The notes under the pieces: model-generated
Seen by the model: the letters and a program-made list of their open reading frames with translations, nothing else
What the model was told of the DNA's origin: nothing
Databases searched by the model: none
NCBI GenBank assembly: GCA_012960415.1
Contig: DUBH01000021.1
Coordinates: 1-64,000 of the forward strand
From: Henriciella sp.
Lineage (GTDB): Bacteria > Pseudomonadota > Alphaproteobacteria > Caulobacterales > Hyphomonadaceae
Direction of reading: 5' to 3'
DNA: 64,000 bases
Part shown: positions 26,326-36,776 of the stretch, one piece after another
How positions within the stretch are numbered: position 1 is the first letter of the stretch
Layout: every line of letters starts with the position of its first letter
Program-made: the position numbers and the translations under genes

Positions 26326-26868
26326 CTAGCGCGGTGCCATCACCATGGTCATCTGGCGACCTTCGAGCTTTGGCTCCAGCTCGACTTTTGCCATCTCGGC
26401 AAATTCTTCTTTCACCTTCTGGAGGAGCTCCATGCCGAGGTGTTGGTGCGCCATTTCGCGACCGCGGAAGCGGAGCGTGACTTTCACCTTGTCGCCTTCT
26501 TCGAAGAAGCGCGTCATCGACCGGGTTTTCACCTCATAGTCGTGAACATCGATGTTCGGACGCATCTTGATTTCTTTGAGCTCAGCGGACTTCTGCTTCT
26601 TCTTGGCAGCCGCCTTCTTCTTCTGCTCTTCGTAGCGGAGCTTACCATAGTCGATGATCTTGCAGACCGGGACTTCCTGGTTAGGCGACACTTCCACAAG
26701 GTCGAGGCCAGCCTCAGCAGCAGCATCAAGTGCCGCCATGAGGGGCATAATGCCCTGCTTTTCACCTTCTTCGTCGATCAGCAGAACCTTGTCTGCCTTG
26801 ATATCCCGATTGATGCGCGGCCCTGCGTTTCTTTTGGATGGCGGTGCCGCATGCGGTCTACGTGCTAT
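26326..26868 (-). CDS. infC: Translation initiation factor IF-3, AUA start
   Basis: IF-3 binds the 30S subunit and checks start codons. Conserved sequence begins well before the first ATG (26748): [20 protein letters not shown] is the usual alphaproteobacterial N-terminus, then the N-domain [18 protein letters not shown]. Reading back, the frame has no ATG, GTG or TTG before a TAA eight codons upstream of an ATA at 26868, which has AAAGGAG ideally spaced. So the start is read as AUA, giving 180 residues, the normal IF-3 size. IF-3 rejects such codons, which is the known basis of infC autoregulation (AUU in E. coli). The C-domain (about 95-178, [14 protein letters not shown]) is intact. Confidence 0.93.
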   Translation of the reverse strand: MARRPHAAPPSKRNAGPRINRDIKADKVLLIDEEGEKQGIMPLMAALDAAAEAGLDLVEVSPNQEVPVCKIIDYGKLRYEEQKKKAAAKKKQKSAELKEIKMRPNIDVHDYEVKTRSMTRFFEEGDKVKVTLRFRGREMAHQHLGMELLQKVKEEFAEMAKVELEPKLEGRQMTMVMAPR

Positions 26869-26899
26869 GGCTCTTCTCCTTTGAGCAAATTAAAGCGTA

Positions 26900-26920
26900 C
26901 CGGAATATGCCGATTTCCGG
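26900..26920 (-). other. Inverted repeat between a glycosyltransferase gene and infC
   Basis: CCGGAA ... TTCCGG with a 9-nt loop lies just after the glycosyltransferase stop and 32 bp before the infC start. AT-rich sequence follows on the minus strand. It may be a weak terminator or part of the infC leader. Confidence 0.35.
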
Positions 26921-26928
26921 GCGAATTT

Positions 26929-27963
26929 TCAAGTTTGGGCGACTTTATCGCGCCCTGGAATTGCACCAAGCATCTGAACGGCCTGCCAGACATCACGCAC
27001 GCTAAGCTCATCGAGCGTCGGCGCCTGACAGATAATCATCTGCGCGCCGCGCGGCGCGGCCTTGTCAGGGTCGCTCTCGCTTGTGGCAAAAAGGGCAACG
27101 CCCGGACAACGAGATAGTGCCGCCATATGCATCGGCCCGGTGTCATTGCCAACAGCAAAAAGCGCCTGATCGGCAAGTGTCACAATCTGGAAGAGGCTGG
27201 TCCGGTTGACGAGGTTCTTGGTACGCGGCTCTGCCTGGCAGATGGTTTGAGCGATTTCGGCCTCGGCTTTCGACCCGATCAGGACAGGCGTGACGCCTGC
27301 TTCTGCGATGCGAGAGGCAAGCGCCGCGTAGCGTTCGGGTGGCCAGCGTTTGGCGCTACGATGGCTGGAAGCGCCGGGGATCATCAGCGCATAGGGCCCA
27401 TAAATTGAAAAGTATTCCGGCAGGAGTGACGGCGAGTCGCCCAGCGCCCTGCGCACAAAGGACATGTCCGGCATTGGCGGCCATTGGCCTCCGGTCGTTT
27501 CTGGCCCGAGACCGGCAATTTCCAGCTGCGCGCCGAACCGGTCGATGCTGTGCATACGCTCGCGCTCGGCTCCTTTGTGCTCGAATGCAGCACCGGAGGC
27601 ATGGCCGGACCAGAGCGGCGGCTTGCGGAGCGGCATGTTCAGCGCCTTGAAATAGTTCGCCGTGCGGCCCGATGTCTGGAGGTCGTAGACGATATCGTAT
27701 TTCTGGTCGCGGATGCGCTTGAGGAGCGCGCGCGTTGCCTTCAGCCCGTCAGGGCGTCCATCCGTCTCGATCTTCTGGAAAAAACCGGTTGCCTTTGCGA
27801 GCCCCTCATAGGGCGGCGTTGTCAGAAGCGTGATGCTTGCTTTGGGATGGGCTGCGCGGATCGCGCGCATGGCACCAAGCGCCAGGACGAAATCGCCCAG
27901 AGCGCTGAGTTTAATGACGAGGACGCGCCTGGCTTTCTCTCCAGGATTAGCGCTTCTGCTCAA
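26929..27963 (-). CDS. Glycosyltransferase family 9 (heptosyltransferase-like)
   Basis: The 344-residue GT-B fold enzyme resembles ADP-heptose:LPS heptosyltransferases. The N-terminal VLVIKLSALGDFVLALGAMRAIR carries the GDF/V-x-A loop; the C-terminal part has MIPGASSHRSAKRWPPERYAAL and the late VGNDTGPMHMAAL donor-site motif. It probably adds a sugar to LPS core or another envelope glycan. Its ATG overlaps the stop of the upstream glycosyltransferase (ATGA), so the pair is coupled. Acceptor and sugar cannot be told. Confidence 0.9.
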   Translation of the reverse strand: MSRSANPGEKARRVLVIKLSALGDFVLALGAMRAIRAAHPKASITLLTTPPYEGLAKATGFFQKIETDGRPDGLKATRALLKRIRDQKYDIVYDLQTSGRTANYFKALNMPLRKPPLWSGHASGAAFEHKGAERERMHSIDRFGAQLEIAGLGPETTGGQWPPMPDMSFVRRALGDSPSLLPEYFSIYGPYALMIPGASSHRSAKRWPPERYAALASRIAEAGVTPVLIGSKAEAEIAQTICQAEPRTKNLVNRTSLFQIVTLADQALFAVGNDTGPMHMAALSRCPGVALFATSESDPDKAAPRGAQMIICQAPTLDELSVRDVWQAVQMLGAIPGRDKVAQT

Positions 27964-29147
27964 TTCAACTGCTCCTCACGCGCTTCGAAGACGCGTTTGT
28001 AAACCGACAGGGTTGCAACCTGCAGACCCCGTTTTGAAAACCGCTCACGCACATGGGCACGGCCAGCTGCGCCAATCGCGTGTCGTTCTGGCCCGTCCAA
28101 TGCAAGGAGCGCGCCGATTGCGGTGGCCAGTGATGCAGGGTTTCCTGGCTCAACCCGTAGTCCTGTACGCCTGTCCTCAACGATCTCACGCTGCCCGCCA
28201 TGATCTGCAGCAATGACCGGTTTGCCCATGGCAGACGCCTCGGCGGCAACCCGGCCGAACGCTTCGGGACGCGTGGAAGGGGCAAGAACGATATCCGACG
28301 CAGCATACGCCGCAGCCATGTCATCGGTATGACCGACGATGCGGACAGCATGCCCAAGGCCATAGGTCTCGATCGCCTGCTCCAGCTCTTCCTGGTATTT
28401 GTCGCGCCCCTGCGCGTCGCCTGCGAGGATCAGGATGGTGCCAGCGCGCAGGCTTTCATCAAGCTTGGAGAAAGCCTCAATCGCCACAAGCTGGCCCTTC
28501 CAGCTCGTCAGGCGTCCGGGCAGGAGCAGTATGGTCGGCTTTGCCGCTTCGATCTGCCAATTGTTACGGATCGCCTCGATCCGGTCCGGGCTGACGGCAG
28601 CCTCATCGAACACGTCGAAGTCCACGCCGCGCGGGATGGTGACGAGGCGCTCGCCCGGTGTGCTGTGGACGGACTGGACATGGCCGGCAGTCCATTCGGA
28701 ATTTGCGATGACAACGTCGCCGCGCGCCATGACAGAGTTGTAGACCTTCTTCAGCGCAGACTTGCCGGAATAGGCGCCATGATAGGTCGTCACGAAAGCC
28801 CGGCCTGTCCGGCGCGCAGCCCAGAGCGCGCTCCATGCTGGCGCACGCGACCGCGCATGGACGAGATCGATGCCGCACGCCTCGATCAGGTCTGCCAGCT
28901 TACCTGCATTGGAATAGATGCTGAGCGGGTTCTTTGTCTTCAGGGCGAATGGCACATGCTCGCCGCCTGCAGCCTCCAGTGCGCTGACAAGCCGGCCACC
29001 TTCACTGGCAACGATGGCGCGCCCGCCTGCTTCGATGATGGCTTCTGCGACTTCCAGCGTCGTGCGCTCAGCCCCGCCGGCCGACATTTCGGGGATCACC
29101 TGGAGTATGGTCTTGCCGCCAAGGTCTGGCAGCGCCGTCTCTGTCAT
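27960..29147 (-). CDS. Glycosyltransferase family 4
   Basis: The protein (395 residues from the ATG at 29147; a GTG at 29171 would add eight) is a GT-B retaining glycosyltransferase. Features are the N-terminal ILQVIPEMSAGGAERTTLEVAEAI, the acceptor-side DLVHARSRAPAWSAL and the C-terminal donor motif RPEAFGRVAAEASAMGKPVIAADHGGQREIV, where the E-x7-E pair is the family hallmark. It is translationally coupled to the GT9 gene and likely acts in the same surface glycan pathway. Confidence 0.9.
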   Translation of the reverse strand: MTETALPDLGGKTILQVIPEMSAGGAERTTLEVAEAIIEAGGRAIVASEGGRLVSALEAAGGEHVPFALKTKNPLSIYSNAGKLADLIEACGIDLVHARSRAPAWSALWAARRTGRAFVTTYHGAYSGKSALKKVYNSVMARGDVVIANSEWTAGHVQSVHSTPGERLVTIPRGVDFDVFDEAAVSPDRIEAIRNNWQIEAAKPTILLLPGRLTSWKGQLVAIEAFSKLDESLRAGTILILAGDAQGRDKYQEELEQAIETYGLGHAVRIVGHTDDMAAAYAASDIVLAPSTRPEAFGRVAAEASAMGKPVIAADHGGQREIVEDRRTGLRVEPGNPASLATAIGALLALDGPERHAIGAAGRAHVRERFSKRGLQVATLSVYKRVFEAREEQLN

Positions 29148-29279
29148 GCGCACAGGATCTTTCTCTCGCACTCGTTCTGGCGTGAATGCAGCAATTCACA
29201 GCCGCTCTAGCGCGTAAGCAAGGCGTTCGCCAAGGGACTTGGTTGACAATACCTGCAGCGCGCGCAACGCCTTCGTGCC

Positions 29280-30041
29280 ATGACGACACAGTATTTCGAA
29301 ACGCCTCAAGGGCGCCGTATCGCCTTCCGACGCAGTCACGGGAAGACCGGCCTCACCTTTGTATGGCTGTCGGGGTTCAAGTCCGACATGATGGGCGGCA
29401 AGGTCACCGAGCTTGAAACATGGGCCGCTGCGCAGGGCCACAGCTTCCTCGCTTTCGACTATTCCGGGCACGGCCAGTCAGGCGGCGCATTCGAGCACGG
29501 CACGATCAGCGCCTGGCGCGAAGACGCACTGGCGGCAATCACAGCGCAGACAGACGGCGACCTCATCCTTGTCGGTTCCAGCATGGGCGGCTGGATAGCG
29601 CTGCTATCGATGATGGCGCTGCCGGACCGCGTGAAGGGGCTGGTCCTCATTGCGCCCGCGCCGGACTTTACCGAGAAGCTGATGTGGCCTGAATTCTCAA
29701 GCGAGGTGCAGGCTGAGATCATGGAAAAGGGGATGCACCTTCGCCCTTCGGACTATGGCGATCCTTACCCGATTACGCGTGCGCTGATCGAGGACGGGAG
29801 GACCTGGTCGATACTGGACGAAGCGATCAGTTTTAACGGACCTGTGCGCATCCTGCAGGGGATGCAGGACCCGGATGTGCCGTGGAAGCATGCAGAGCGG
29901 CTAGTGAGTGCCATGACAAGCGAAGACCTGGTCTTCCACCTCATCAAGGATGGCGACCACCGCCTGTCACGTCCGCAGGACATTGCGCGGCTGAAGGCAA
30001 CCTGTGCGGAAATCGCTGAGGCTGTGGGCACCAGCGCCTAG
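29280..30041 (+). CDS. Alpha/beta hydrolase
   Basis: The 253-residue serine hydrolase has the nucleophile elbow LVGSSMGGW (Ser101), an acid in [10 protein letters not shown] (about Asp198) and the His in [12 protein letters not shown] (about 226). The family form resembles palmitoyl-thioesterase-like ABHD10 and YqiA-type esterases. The oxyanion loop is [13 protein letters not shown]. The substrate is unknown. Its TAG stop overlaps the dnaJ TAG on the other strand in a shared CTAG. Confidence 0.9.
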   Translation: MTTQYFETPQGRRIAFRRSHGKTGLTFVWLSGFKSDMMGGKVTELETWAAAQGHSFLAFDYSGHGQSGGAFEHGTISAWREDALAAITAQTDGDLILVGSSMGGWIALLSMMALPDRVKGLVLIAPAPDFTEKLMWPEFSSEVQAEIMEKGMHLRPSDYGDPYPITRALIEDGRTWSILDEAISFNGPVRILQGMQDPDVPWKHAERLVSAMTSEDLVFHLIKDGDHRLSRPQDIARLKATCAEIAEAVGTSA

Positions 30042-31204
30042 TTCGGGCGCTGGCCATCCTCGCCGGTCATGCCATCCCAGAACTTCTTGACGCGGCCGAG
30101 AAAGCCTTCGCTTTCCGGGTTGCAGTCAGCGCCTGAGCATTCGCAGAACTCACGCAGCAGCTCTTTCTGGCGGGCAGAAAGGTTGCACGGGGTCTCGACA
30201 ATCATCTCGACAAAGAGGTCGCCGCCATGGCCGGAGCCACGAAGCGATGGCATGCCCTTGCCGCGCAGGCGCAGCTTGCGGCCCGTCTGCGCGCCTTCAG
30301 GCACGGTGACGCGGGCGCGGCCACCATCGATGGTCGGGATCTCGATCTCGCCGCCAAGGGCCGCGGTCACCATCGGCACGGGCGCCGGGCAATAGAGGTT
30401 CGGCCCATCGCGCTCAAAGATGTCGTGCTCGGATACGTCGATGAAAATGTAGAGGTCGCCCTTTGGCCCACCATTGAGACCTGGCTCACCCTCGCCGGCG
30501 AGGCGGATACGCATACCGCTCTCGACACCTGCAGGGATCTTGACCTGAAGCGTGCGCTCTTCGCGGACTTGGCCTGCACCGCCGCACGTCTTGCACGGGT
30601 TCGGAATGACCTTGCCGCGGCCAGAGCAGCGCGCGCAGGTGCGTTCCATGGTGAAGAAGCCCTGTTGGGCGCGAACGCGGCCTGCGCCCTGACAGGTTGG
30701 ACAGGTTTCGGGGCTGGTGCCGGGCTCTGCGCCGCTGCCCTCGCAGGTGCCGCAATCAACAGCCGTCGGCAGCGTGATTTCGGTGTCCTTGCCGGTGAAG
30801 GCGTCCTCGAGCGAGATTTCCAGATCATAGCGAAGGTCGTTGCCGCGTGCGGGACCATTGCGACGACGGCCACCGCCGCCAAAGCCGCCACCGAAGACCT
30901 GGCTGAAGATATTCTCGAAGATGTCGCCAGGATCGCCCTGACCGAACGGATTACCGCCGCCGGGACCTGCACCGCCACCATCAAAGGCTGCATGGCCGAA
31001 CCGGTCATAGGCTGCGCGTTTTTCCGGATCGGAGAGGATCGCATAGGCTTCGCCGACTTCCTTGAACTTCGCCTCGGCAGCATCGTCGCCGGGGTTCTGG
31101 TCAGGGTGGTATTTCAGCGCAAGCTTGCGATAGGCGCTCTTCAGAGCCTTTGCGTCGACGTCTTTCGAGACGCCCAATACTTCGTAATAATCCTGTTTGC
31201 TCAT
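30038..31204 (-). CDS. dnaJ: Chaperone protein DnaJ
   Basis: Hsp40 co-chaperone that delivers clients to DnaK and stimulates its ATPase. In 388 residues it has the J domain (1-70, with YHPDQNPGD), a Gly/Phe-rich linker (about 75-120), four CxxCxGxG zinc motifs ([32 protein letters not shown]; about 145-215) and the C-terminal substrate domains. It is complete. dnaK is not in the window. Confidence 0.97.
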   Translation of the reverse strand: MSKQDYYEVLGVSKDVDAKALKSAYRKLALKYHPDQNPGDDAAEAKFKEVGEAYAILSDPEKRAAYDRFGHAAFDGGGAGPGGGNPFGQGDPGDIFENIFSQVFGGGFGGGGRRRNGPARGNDLRYDLEISLEDAFTGKDTEITLPTAVDCGTCEGSGAEPGTSPETCPTCQGAGRVRAQQGFFTMERTCARCSGRGKVIPNPCKTCGGAGQVREERTLQVKIPAGVESGMRIRLAGEGEPGLNGGPKGDLYIFIDVSEHDIFERDGPNLYCPAPVPMVTAALGGEIEIPTIDGGRARVTVPEGAQTGRKLRLRGKGMPSLRGSGHGGDLFVEMIVETPCNLSARQKELLREFCECSGADCNPESEGFLGRVKKFWDGMTGEDGQRPN

Positions 31205-31292
31205 GTCAGGCGATCAACTGGTTTCTCTGTCTGGCATTGCGGTTTCAATTGGGCGCGCCGAGGTGCCAGCGCAAGGCCTTACCTGCGGCCCT

Positions 31293-32113
31293 TCATGAGT
31301 CTTCGCCAGTTTGAGGTTCTCCGGTCACTTGAGGAGCAGCTTCTGCATCGACGTCATCAGCATGCAGGAACTCATCATGGCGTCCCGGCACACCGAGTTT
31401 TTCTTCAAGCGCTACGACTACATCGTGCGCCTGCGCCTCCAACATTTGGAGCTGCATCAGGTACTGCCCCTGCATGCGCCTCATCAGCGTGAGAGACCGA
31501 TAGATTTCCGGGTCGCTCAGCAACCAATCAATGTCGATTTCGCTAGCGGCGCCGAAGAGCACTTCACCTTCTTCGTTCAACTCATCCAGCAGCGCCATCT
31601 TGGAATAAATTTCGCGGCGAATGGGCTGGATGGTGTCGGATATCTGATCGTATGAATTGGTAGTATAGGCCCGGCGCAGCTCGAAATTGTTGAAAGCTGC
31701 GAGCAACTGGCGATCCTCAATGAGCCTGACCTGGCCGGACGACATCATTTCGGACTGTGTGGCGATGGGCTGAGGAGGCGGTGTCGTCTGCAGCGACGTG
31801 CCAACGATCCTGTAGAGAATATCCTCTTCATGCTCGTCAGCGTCGCGCCCATCATGGATTTTGATGAGATGGTCTGTCTGTCGAAAAGCCCCGTCGATGG
31901 CTACGACTGATGACTTCAGCACATATTCCATGCCGGTGTAGTCATTATAGAGGCGCCTTAGCAGCTGGTCCCCGTCGGCGCGGTCCTGCCGCGAGGAATA
32001 CCAGTTCTCGGCCTGCATGGCGAAAACACACCGGCAATCACGACGAGAAAGTCGAGCGCGACCGCCAGCCAGTTCTGGTCGCCTAGATGTTTCGATACGC
32101 GGCGTAGCAGCAT
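31293..32113 (-). pseudogene. Single-pass membrane protein with a one-base frameshift
   Basis: The frame starting at 32113 reads MLLRRVSKHLGDQNWLAVAL then DFLVVIAGVF, the usual short cytoplasmic start and membrane helix of a family common in this lineage. It then shifts. Downstream, the other frame continues AMQAENWYSSRQDRADGDQL to a stop at 31293. The join lies at the T run (AAAA on plus) at 32023-32026: one extra T would give VFFAMQAENW and a continuous protein of about 273 residues. The soluble part is helical with a long acidic tail (HADDVDAEAAPQ). Either a real frameshift mutation or a sequencing error; the function is unknown. Confidence 0.75.
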
Positions 32114-32196
32114 GACCCCCCATCCCTGGCTACCCTTTAATTTAAGGTAGCAGCGAGGGATCGAGGGGTCATGCCTTATTTTCAGCGCGCCGGCCC

Positions 32197-35100
32197 CTAG
32201 ACCGCCTGCAGCTCTGGCAGCTTACTACCAAGGATGCGGTCAGCGACCTCTTTGGGGACGATGAAGTGGGTCTGCTGCAGCGTCTTGCCCCAGTTCTCCA
32301 GAAGCTCTTTTGCGCGCTTTGAACCGGTGCGTTCAGCGTGCATTTCGAGCAGCGTCTGATAGCGCCCGATATGCTCTTCCGACATGTCGGCGAGCGGATA
32401 CCAGTCGATGGAGTCCGGGTTGGCGACGCGGGAGAAGATGTTCTTCGGATCCCAGATCCAGGCCATGCCGCCCGTCATACCGGCGCCGAAATTGTCCCCA
32501 ACAGGTCCGAGGATCGCAACGCGGCCACCCGTCATGTACTCACAGCCATTCGCGCCGCAGCCTTCGACCACCGCCTCTGCACCAGAGTTACGCACGGCAA
32601 AGCGCACGCCTGCCTGACCCGCCGCAAAGAGGCGGCCATTGGTGGCACCATAGAGGCAGGTATTGCCGATGATGGTGTTTTCGGACGCCTCAAGCTGTGC
32701 ATCGCGGCGCGGGCGCAGCTGGATGGTCGCGCCCGAAAGGCCCTTGCCGACATAGTCATTGGCGTCGCCATAAACGTCGAGCAGAAGGCCTTGCACCGAG
32801 AAGGCACCGAGCGACTGACCGGCGCTGCCCGTCAGGCGGATACGCAGGCGGCCTTCAGGCAGCGCGCGCTCACCAAACTTGCGAACGATGGCAGACGAAC
32901 AGCGCGCACCAATCGAGCGCTGCACGTTCTGTACGTCATATTCGAGCTGCATCTTCTCACCGCGCGTGAAGAAGGGCTCGCCGTCGCGCAGGATCTGCGC
33001 ATCAAGTGTTTCGACGACTTCGGTACGGTGGTCAGGGCGATAGACGACCGGCTTGGTGGTCTCGACCTTCACCAGGAGCGGGTTGAGGTCGAGATCATCG
33101 AGGTGCGAGGCTCCGCGGCTGACCTGCGCCAGAAGATCGGTCCGGCCAACAGCCTCATCCAGAGAGGAGAGACCAAGGCTTGCCAGGATGTGGCGAACAT
33201 CTTCGGCGAGGAAGGACATGAGGTTCACGACCTTCTCAGCCGTGCCTGTGAACTTCTTGCGAAGCGCTTCGTCCTGCACGCAGACACCGACCGGGCAGGT
33301 GTTCGAGTGGCACTGACGGACCATGATACAACCCATGGCGACGAGCGATGCCGTGCCGATGCCGTACTCCTCTGCGCCCAGCATCGCCGCGATGACGATG
33401 TCGCGGCCAGTGCGAAGGCCGCCATCGGTCCGCAGGGTGACCTTGTCGCGAAGATTGTTGAGGGAGAGAACCTGATGGGCTTCTGCGAGGCCCATTTCCC
33501 ATGGAAGGCCGGCATATTTGATGGAGGTCTGCGGGCTGGCACCCGTACCGCCAACACCGCCGGCAATCAGGATCACGTCGGCTTTGGCTTTCGCCACGCC
33601 TGCGGCCACCGTGCCGACGCCGGACTGCGCAACAAGCTTCACGCAGACGCGGCATTCGGGGTTGATCTGCTTCAGGTCGTAAATGAGCTGGGCCAAGTCC
33701 TCAATCGAGTAGATGTCGTGGTGCGGCGGCGGCGAGATGAGCGTCACACCCGGCGTGGCGTGGCGGTTCTTCGCGATCAATTCAGTGACCTTGAAGCCGG
33801 GCAGCTGGCCGCCCTCACCGGGTTTTGCACCCTGGGCAATCTTGATCTCGATTTCGCGGCACTCGTTGAGGTATTCAGCGGTGACGCCAAAGCGGCCGGA
33901 AGCCACCTGTTTGACGGCCGAGTTCATATTGTCGCCGTTCGGGAGCGGACGGTAGCGCTCACGGATCTCACCGCCCTCGCCGGACACGGATTTCGCGCCG
34001 ATCCGGTTCATGGCAACGTTGAGCGTGCCATGCGCCTCTGGAGAGAGCGCACCAAGCGACATGCCCGGCGTCACGAACCGCTTGCGGATTTCGTTGACCG
34101 ACTGGACCTGCTCCAGCGGGATCGAGGTCTGGCTGCGGGTCTTGAAATCGATCAGGTCGCGCAGCTGGATGGGTGGGCGGCCGCTCAGCGCGTCGACATA
34201 GCGCTCATAAAGGGCATAGTCGCCGCGGTCGCAGGCCGCCTGCAGCATGTGGATGAGATTGCCATCAAGGGCGTGCGGCTCACCCGATGCACGCAGGCGA
34301 TAGAAACCGCCGACCGGAAGCGAGATGACATCTTCGTCAAAGGCAAGCTCGTGGCGTTCGACGGCATTGTCTTCAAGGCCAGCGAGACCAATGCCGGAGA
34401 TGCGGCTGGTCATGCCGGGGAAGTAGTCGGCAACGAGTGCACGCGAGAGGCCAAGCGCCTCAAAGTTATAGCCGCCGCGATAGGAGGAGATGACCGAGAT
34501 GCCCATCTTGGACATGATCTTCAGAAGACCTGCCTCGATCGCCTTCTTGTAGTTCTGCACATAGTAGTTGAGCGGCTCGTCACCGAGCAGGCCGCGTGCA
34601 TGGCGGTCAGCAATGGCTTCCTGCGCGAGGTAGGCGTTGACGCAGGTCGCGCCGACACCGACGAGCACGGCGAAGTAATGGGTGTCGAGACATTCAGCAG
34701 ACCGGACGGTAAGCGAACAGAAGGTGCGGAGGCCCTGTGCGACGAGGTGGCTGTGTACCGCGCCCGTCGCGAGGATCATCGGGATCGCGACGTTCTCAGG
34801 GTTCTGGTTCTCATCAGACAGGACAATGTGCTCACGCCCGGCGCGGACGGCCTCTTCTGCCTCACGCTGGATGCGTGACAGGGCCTCTTTCAGGGCGCGG
34901 CCATCATGCTTCACACTGGAGATCGGGAAGGTGCAGTCGATGTGCTCGACGCCCTCACCGAGAATGCCCATCAGCCGGTCATACATGCCGGTCGAGAGGA
35001 ATGGGCTTTCCAGAACGAAGACGTTCTGCTGGGTCTCATCCGTCGTCAGGATGTTGCCGAGGTTCTTGAACCGCGTCTTCAGCGACATGACGCGGTCTTC

Positions 35101-36726
35101 GCGCAGGGGGTCGACGGGCGGGTTTGTCACCTGGCTGAAGTTCTGACGGAAGAAGTGCGAGAGCGGGCGGCATTCCTGAGAGAGGACCGCGACCGGCGTG
35201 TCGTCGCCCATCGAACCAATGGCTTCCTTACCGTCCTCCGCCATCGGCGCGAGGATCAGTTCTGAGGATTCCAGCGTGAAGCCAGCGACCATCTGGCGAC
35301 GCAGCAGCGCTTCCTTGTCGTAGAGACGCGGCTCTTCGCCGTTCATAATGTCGACTTCGAGCTCTTTGACGTTTTTCAGCCAGTCCGAATACGGGTGTTC
35401 GCCAGCCAGCTCGTCGATGATCTCGTCATGCTCATAGAAGCGGCCTTCTTCGAGGTTGGCCGCAATCATACCGCCGGCGCGCACATGGCCGCGGCGCACA
35501 ACATCATGACCGCTGAGCGGGCACATACCGGTCTCGGAGCCAACAGCCAGAATGCCATCGGAGGTGAGCGCATAGCGGAGCGGGCGAAGGCCGTTCCGGT
35601 CAAGACCTGCGACAGCCCAGCGACCGTCATAGGCGCAGATAGCGGCAGGCCCGTCCCACGGCTCCATAACGGAGTTACAGTAGGCGTAGAGCGCAGCATG
35701 CTCATCCGGAATGATCGACGCGCGCTTGGACCAGGCCTCCGGAATAAGAAGCGCTTTGGTCATTGGCGCGGTGCGGCCGGCCTTGCAGAGAATTTCAAAT
35801 ACGGAATCGAGCGCGCCGGAGTCCGACAGGCCTTTCGGCACGACGGGTTTCACATCTTCGACGTCATCACCGAACGCGCCGGAGACCATTTTGATCTCAT
35901 GGCTCTTCATCCAGTTGAGGTTGCCGCGCAGTGTGTTGATCTCGCCGTTGTGGGCCAGCATCCGGAAGGGCTGTGCCAGCTCCCAGCGGGGGAAAGTGTT
36001 GGTCGAATAGCGCTGGTGATAGATGGCGATCGGCGAAACGAAGCGCTCATCCTTCAGGTCGAGATAGAAGTTGTCGATATCCTGGGCGAGGAACATGCCC
36101 TTGTAGATCAGCGATTTGTGGCTGAGCGAGCAGATGTAGAAGCTCGGGATACCAGCCTCGCGTGCCTTGCGCTCAATCCGGCGGCGGCAGAGATAGAGCG
36201 CGCGTTCGAGCTCATCGGAGGTGCGCCCACGGCTGTCGCGGAACATGACCTGCTCGATTTCAGGGCGTGTATCGGCTGCCTTCTGGCCGATGACCGAGAT
36301 GTCGACCGGAGGCTGGCGCCAGCCATAGATATAGAAGCCGAAGTGAAGGATTTCGGTCTCCACAATGGCGCGGGCTGCTTCCTGATTGCCGAGATCGGTG
36401 CGCGGCAGGAAGATCTGGCCGACGCAGATCGGGTCATCTGTCGGGTTGTGGCCGGTGCGTTCTGCCTGCTCACGGAAGAAGTCCTGCGGGACCTCGATAC
36501 GGATGCCGGCGCCGTCACCCGTCTTGCCGTCTGCGTCGACGGCGCCGCGGTGCCAGACATTCTTGAGCGCCTTGATGCCCATCTCGACGATTTCGCGCTT
36601 TGGCTTGCCATCGAGAGAGGCAACGAGACCGACGCCGCAGGCATCTTTCTCGAACTCTTCATCATAGGCGTGCGCCTCGATGAGCTTCTGGCGTTCTTTG
36701 AGGTATTTTTCGATCGTGTCGGTCAT
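32197..36726 (-). CDS. gltB: Glutamate synthase large subunit (NADPH-type)
   Basis: GltB forms glutamate from glutamine and 2-oxoglutarate with electrons from GltD. The 1509-residue protein has a propeptide ending before Cys30 (KDAC|GVGLVASL), the N-terminal nucleophile of the glutaminase domain (30-430), then the central and FMN-binding synthase domains (about 480-1220; GASPQTSIKYAGLPWE, GGVGGTGASP), the 3Fe-4S cysteines (CHSNTCPVGVCVQ) and the C-terminal GXGXG beta-helix (about 1270-1450). It is downstream of gltD by 50 bp. Confidence 0.97.
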   Translation of the reverse strand: MTDTIEKYLKERQKLIEAHAYDEEFEKDACGVGLVASLDGKPKREIVEMGIKALKNVWHRGAVDADGKTGDGAGIRIEVPQDFFREQAERTGHNPTDDPICVGQIFLPRTDLGNQEAARAIVETEILHFGFYIYGWRQPPVDISVIGQKAADTRPEIEQVMFRDSRGRTSDELERALYLCRRRIERKAREAGIPSFYICSLSHKSLIYKGMFLAQDIDNFYLDLKDERFVSPIAIYHQRYSTNTFPRWELAQPFRMLAHNGEINTLRGNLNWMKSHEIKMVSGAFGDDVEDVKPVVPKGLSDSGALDSVFEILCKAGRTAPMTKALLIPEAWSKRASIIPDEHAALYAYCNSVMEPWDGPAAICAYDGRWAVAGLDRNGLRPLRYALTSDGILAVGSETGMCPLSGHDVVRRGHVRAGGMIAANLEEGRFYEHDEIIDELAGEHPYSDWLKNVKELEVDIMNGEEPRLYDKEALLRRQMVAGFTLESSELILAPMAEDGKEAIGSMGDDTPVAVLSQECRPLSHFFRQNFSQVTNPPVDPLREDRVMSLKTRFKNLGNILTTDETQQNVFVLESPFLSTGMYDRLMGILGEGVEHIDCTFPISSVKHDGRALKEALSRIQREAEEAVRAGREHIVLSDENQNPENVAIPMILATGAVHSHLVAQGLRTFCSLTVRSAECLDTHYFAVLVGVGATCVNAYLAQEAIADRHARGLLGDEPLNYYVQNYKKAIEAGLLKIMSKMGISVISSYRGGYNFEALGLSRALVADYFPGMTSRISGIGLAGLEDNAVERHELAFDEDVISLPVGGFYRLRASGEPHALDGNLIHMLQAACDRGDYALYERYVDALSGRPPIQLRDLIDFKTRSQTSIPLEQVQSVNEIRKRFVTPGMSLGALSPEAHGTLNVAMNRIGAKSVSGEGGEIRERYRPLPNGDNMNSAVKQVASGRFGVTAEYLNECREIEIKIAQGAKPGEGGQLPGFKVTELIAKNRHATPGVTLISPPPHHDIYSIEDLAQLIYDLKQINPECRVCVKLVAQSGVGTVAAGVAKAKADVILIAGGVGGTGASPQTSIKYAGLPWEMGLAEAHQVLSLNNLRDKVTLRTDGGLRTGRDIVIAAMLGAEEYGIGTASLVAMGCIMVRQCHSNTCPVGVCVQDEALRKKFTGTAEKVVNLMSFLAEDVRHILASLGLSSLDEAVGRTDLLAQVSRGASHLDDLDLNPLLVKVETTKPVVYRPDHRTEVVETLDAQILRDGEPFFTRGEKMQLEYDVQNVQRSIGARCSSAIVRKFGERALPEGRLRIRLTGSAGQSLGAFSVQGLLLDVYGDANDYVGKGLSGATIQLRPRRDAQLEASENTIIGNTCLYGATNGRLFAAGQAGVRFAVRNSGAEAVVEGCGANGCEYMTGGRVAILGPVGDNFGAGMTGGMAWIWDPKNIFSRVANPDSIDWYPLADMSEEHIGRYQTLLEMHAERTGSKRAKELLENWGKTLQQTHFIVPKEVADRILGSKLPELQAV

Positions 36727-36776
36727 GTCGGTTTCCCTGAAAGGGTTTGTCTTGGAGCGCTGTCGGTCAGGCCGGT

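Noticed and set aside
32338..34878. 846-codon plus-strand frame opposite gltB
   Set aside because: Antisense shadow of gltB with composition rich in Ala, Arg and His and no family features.
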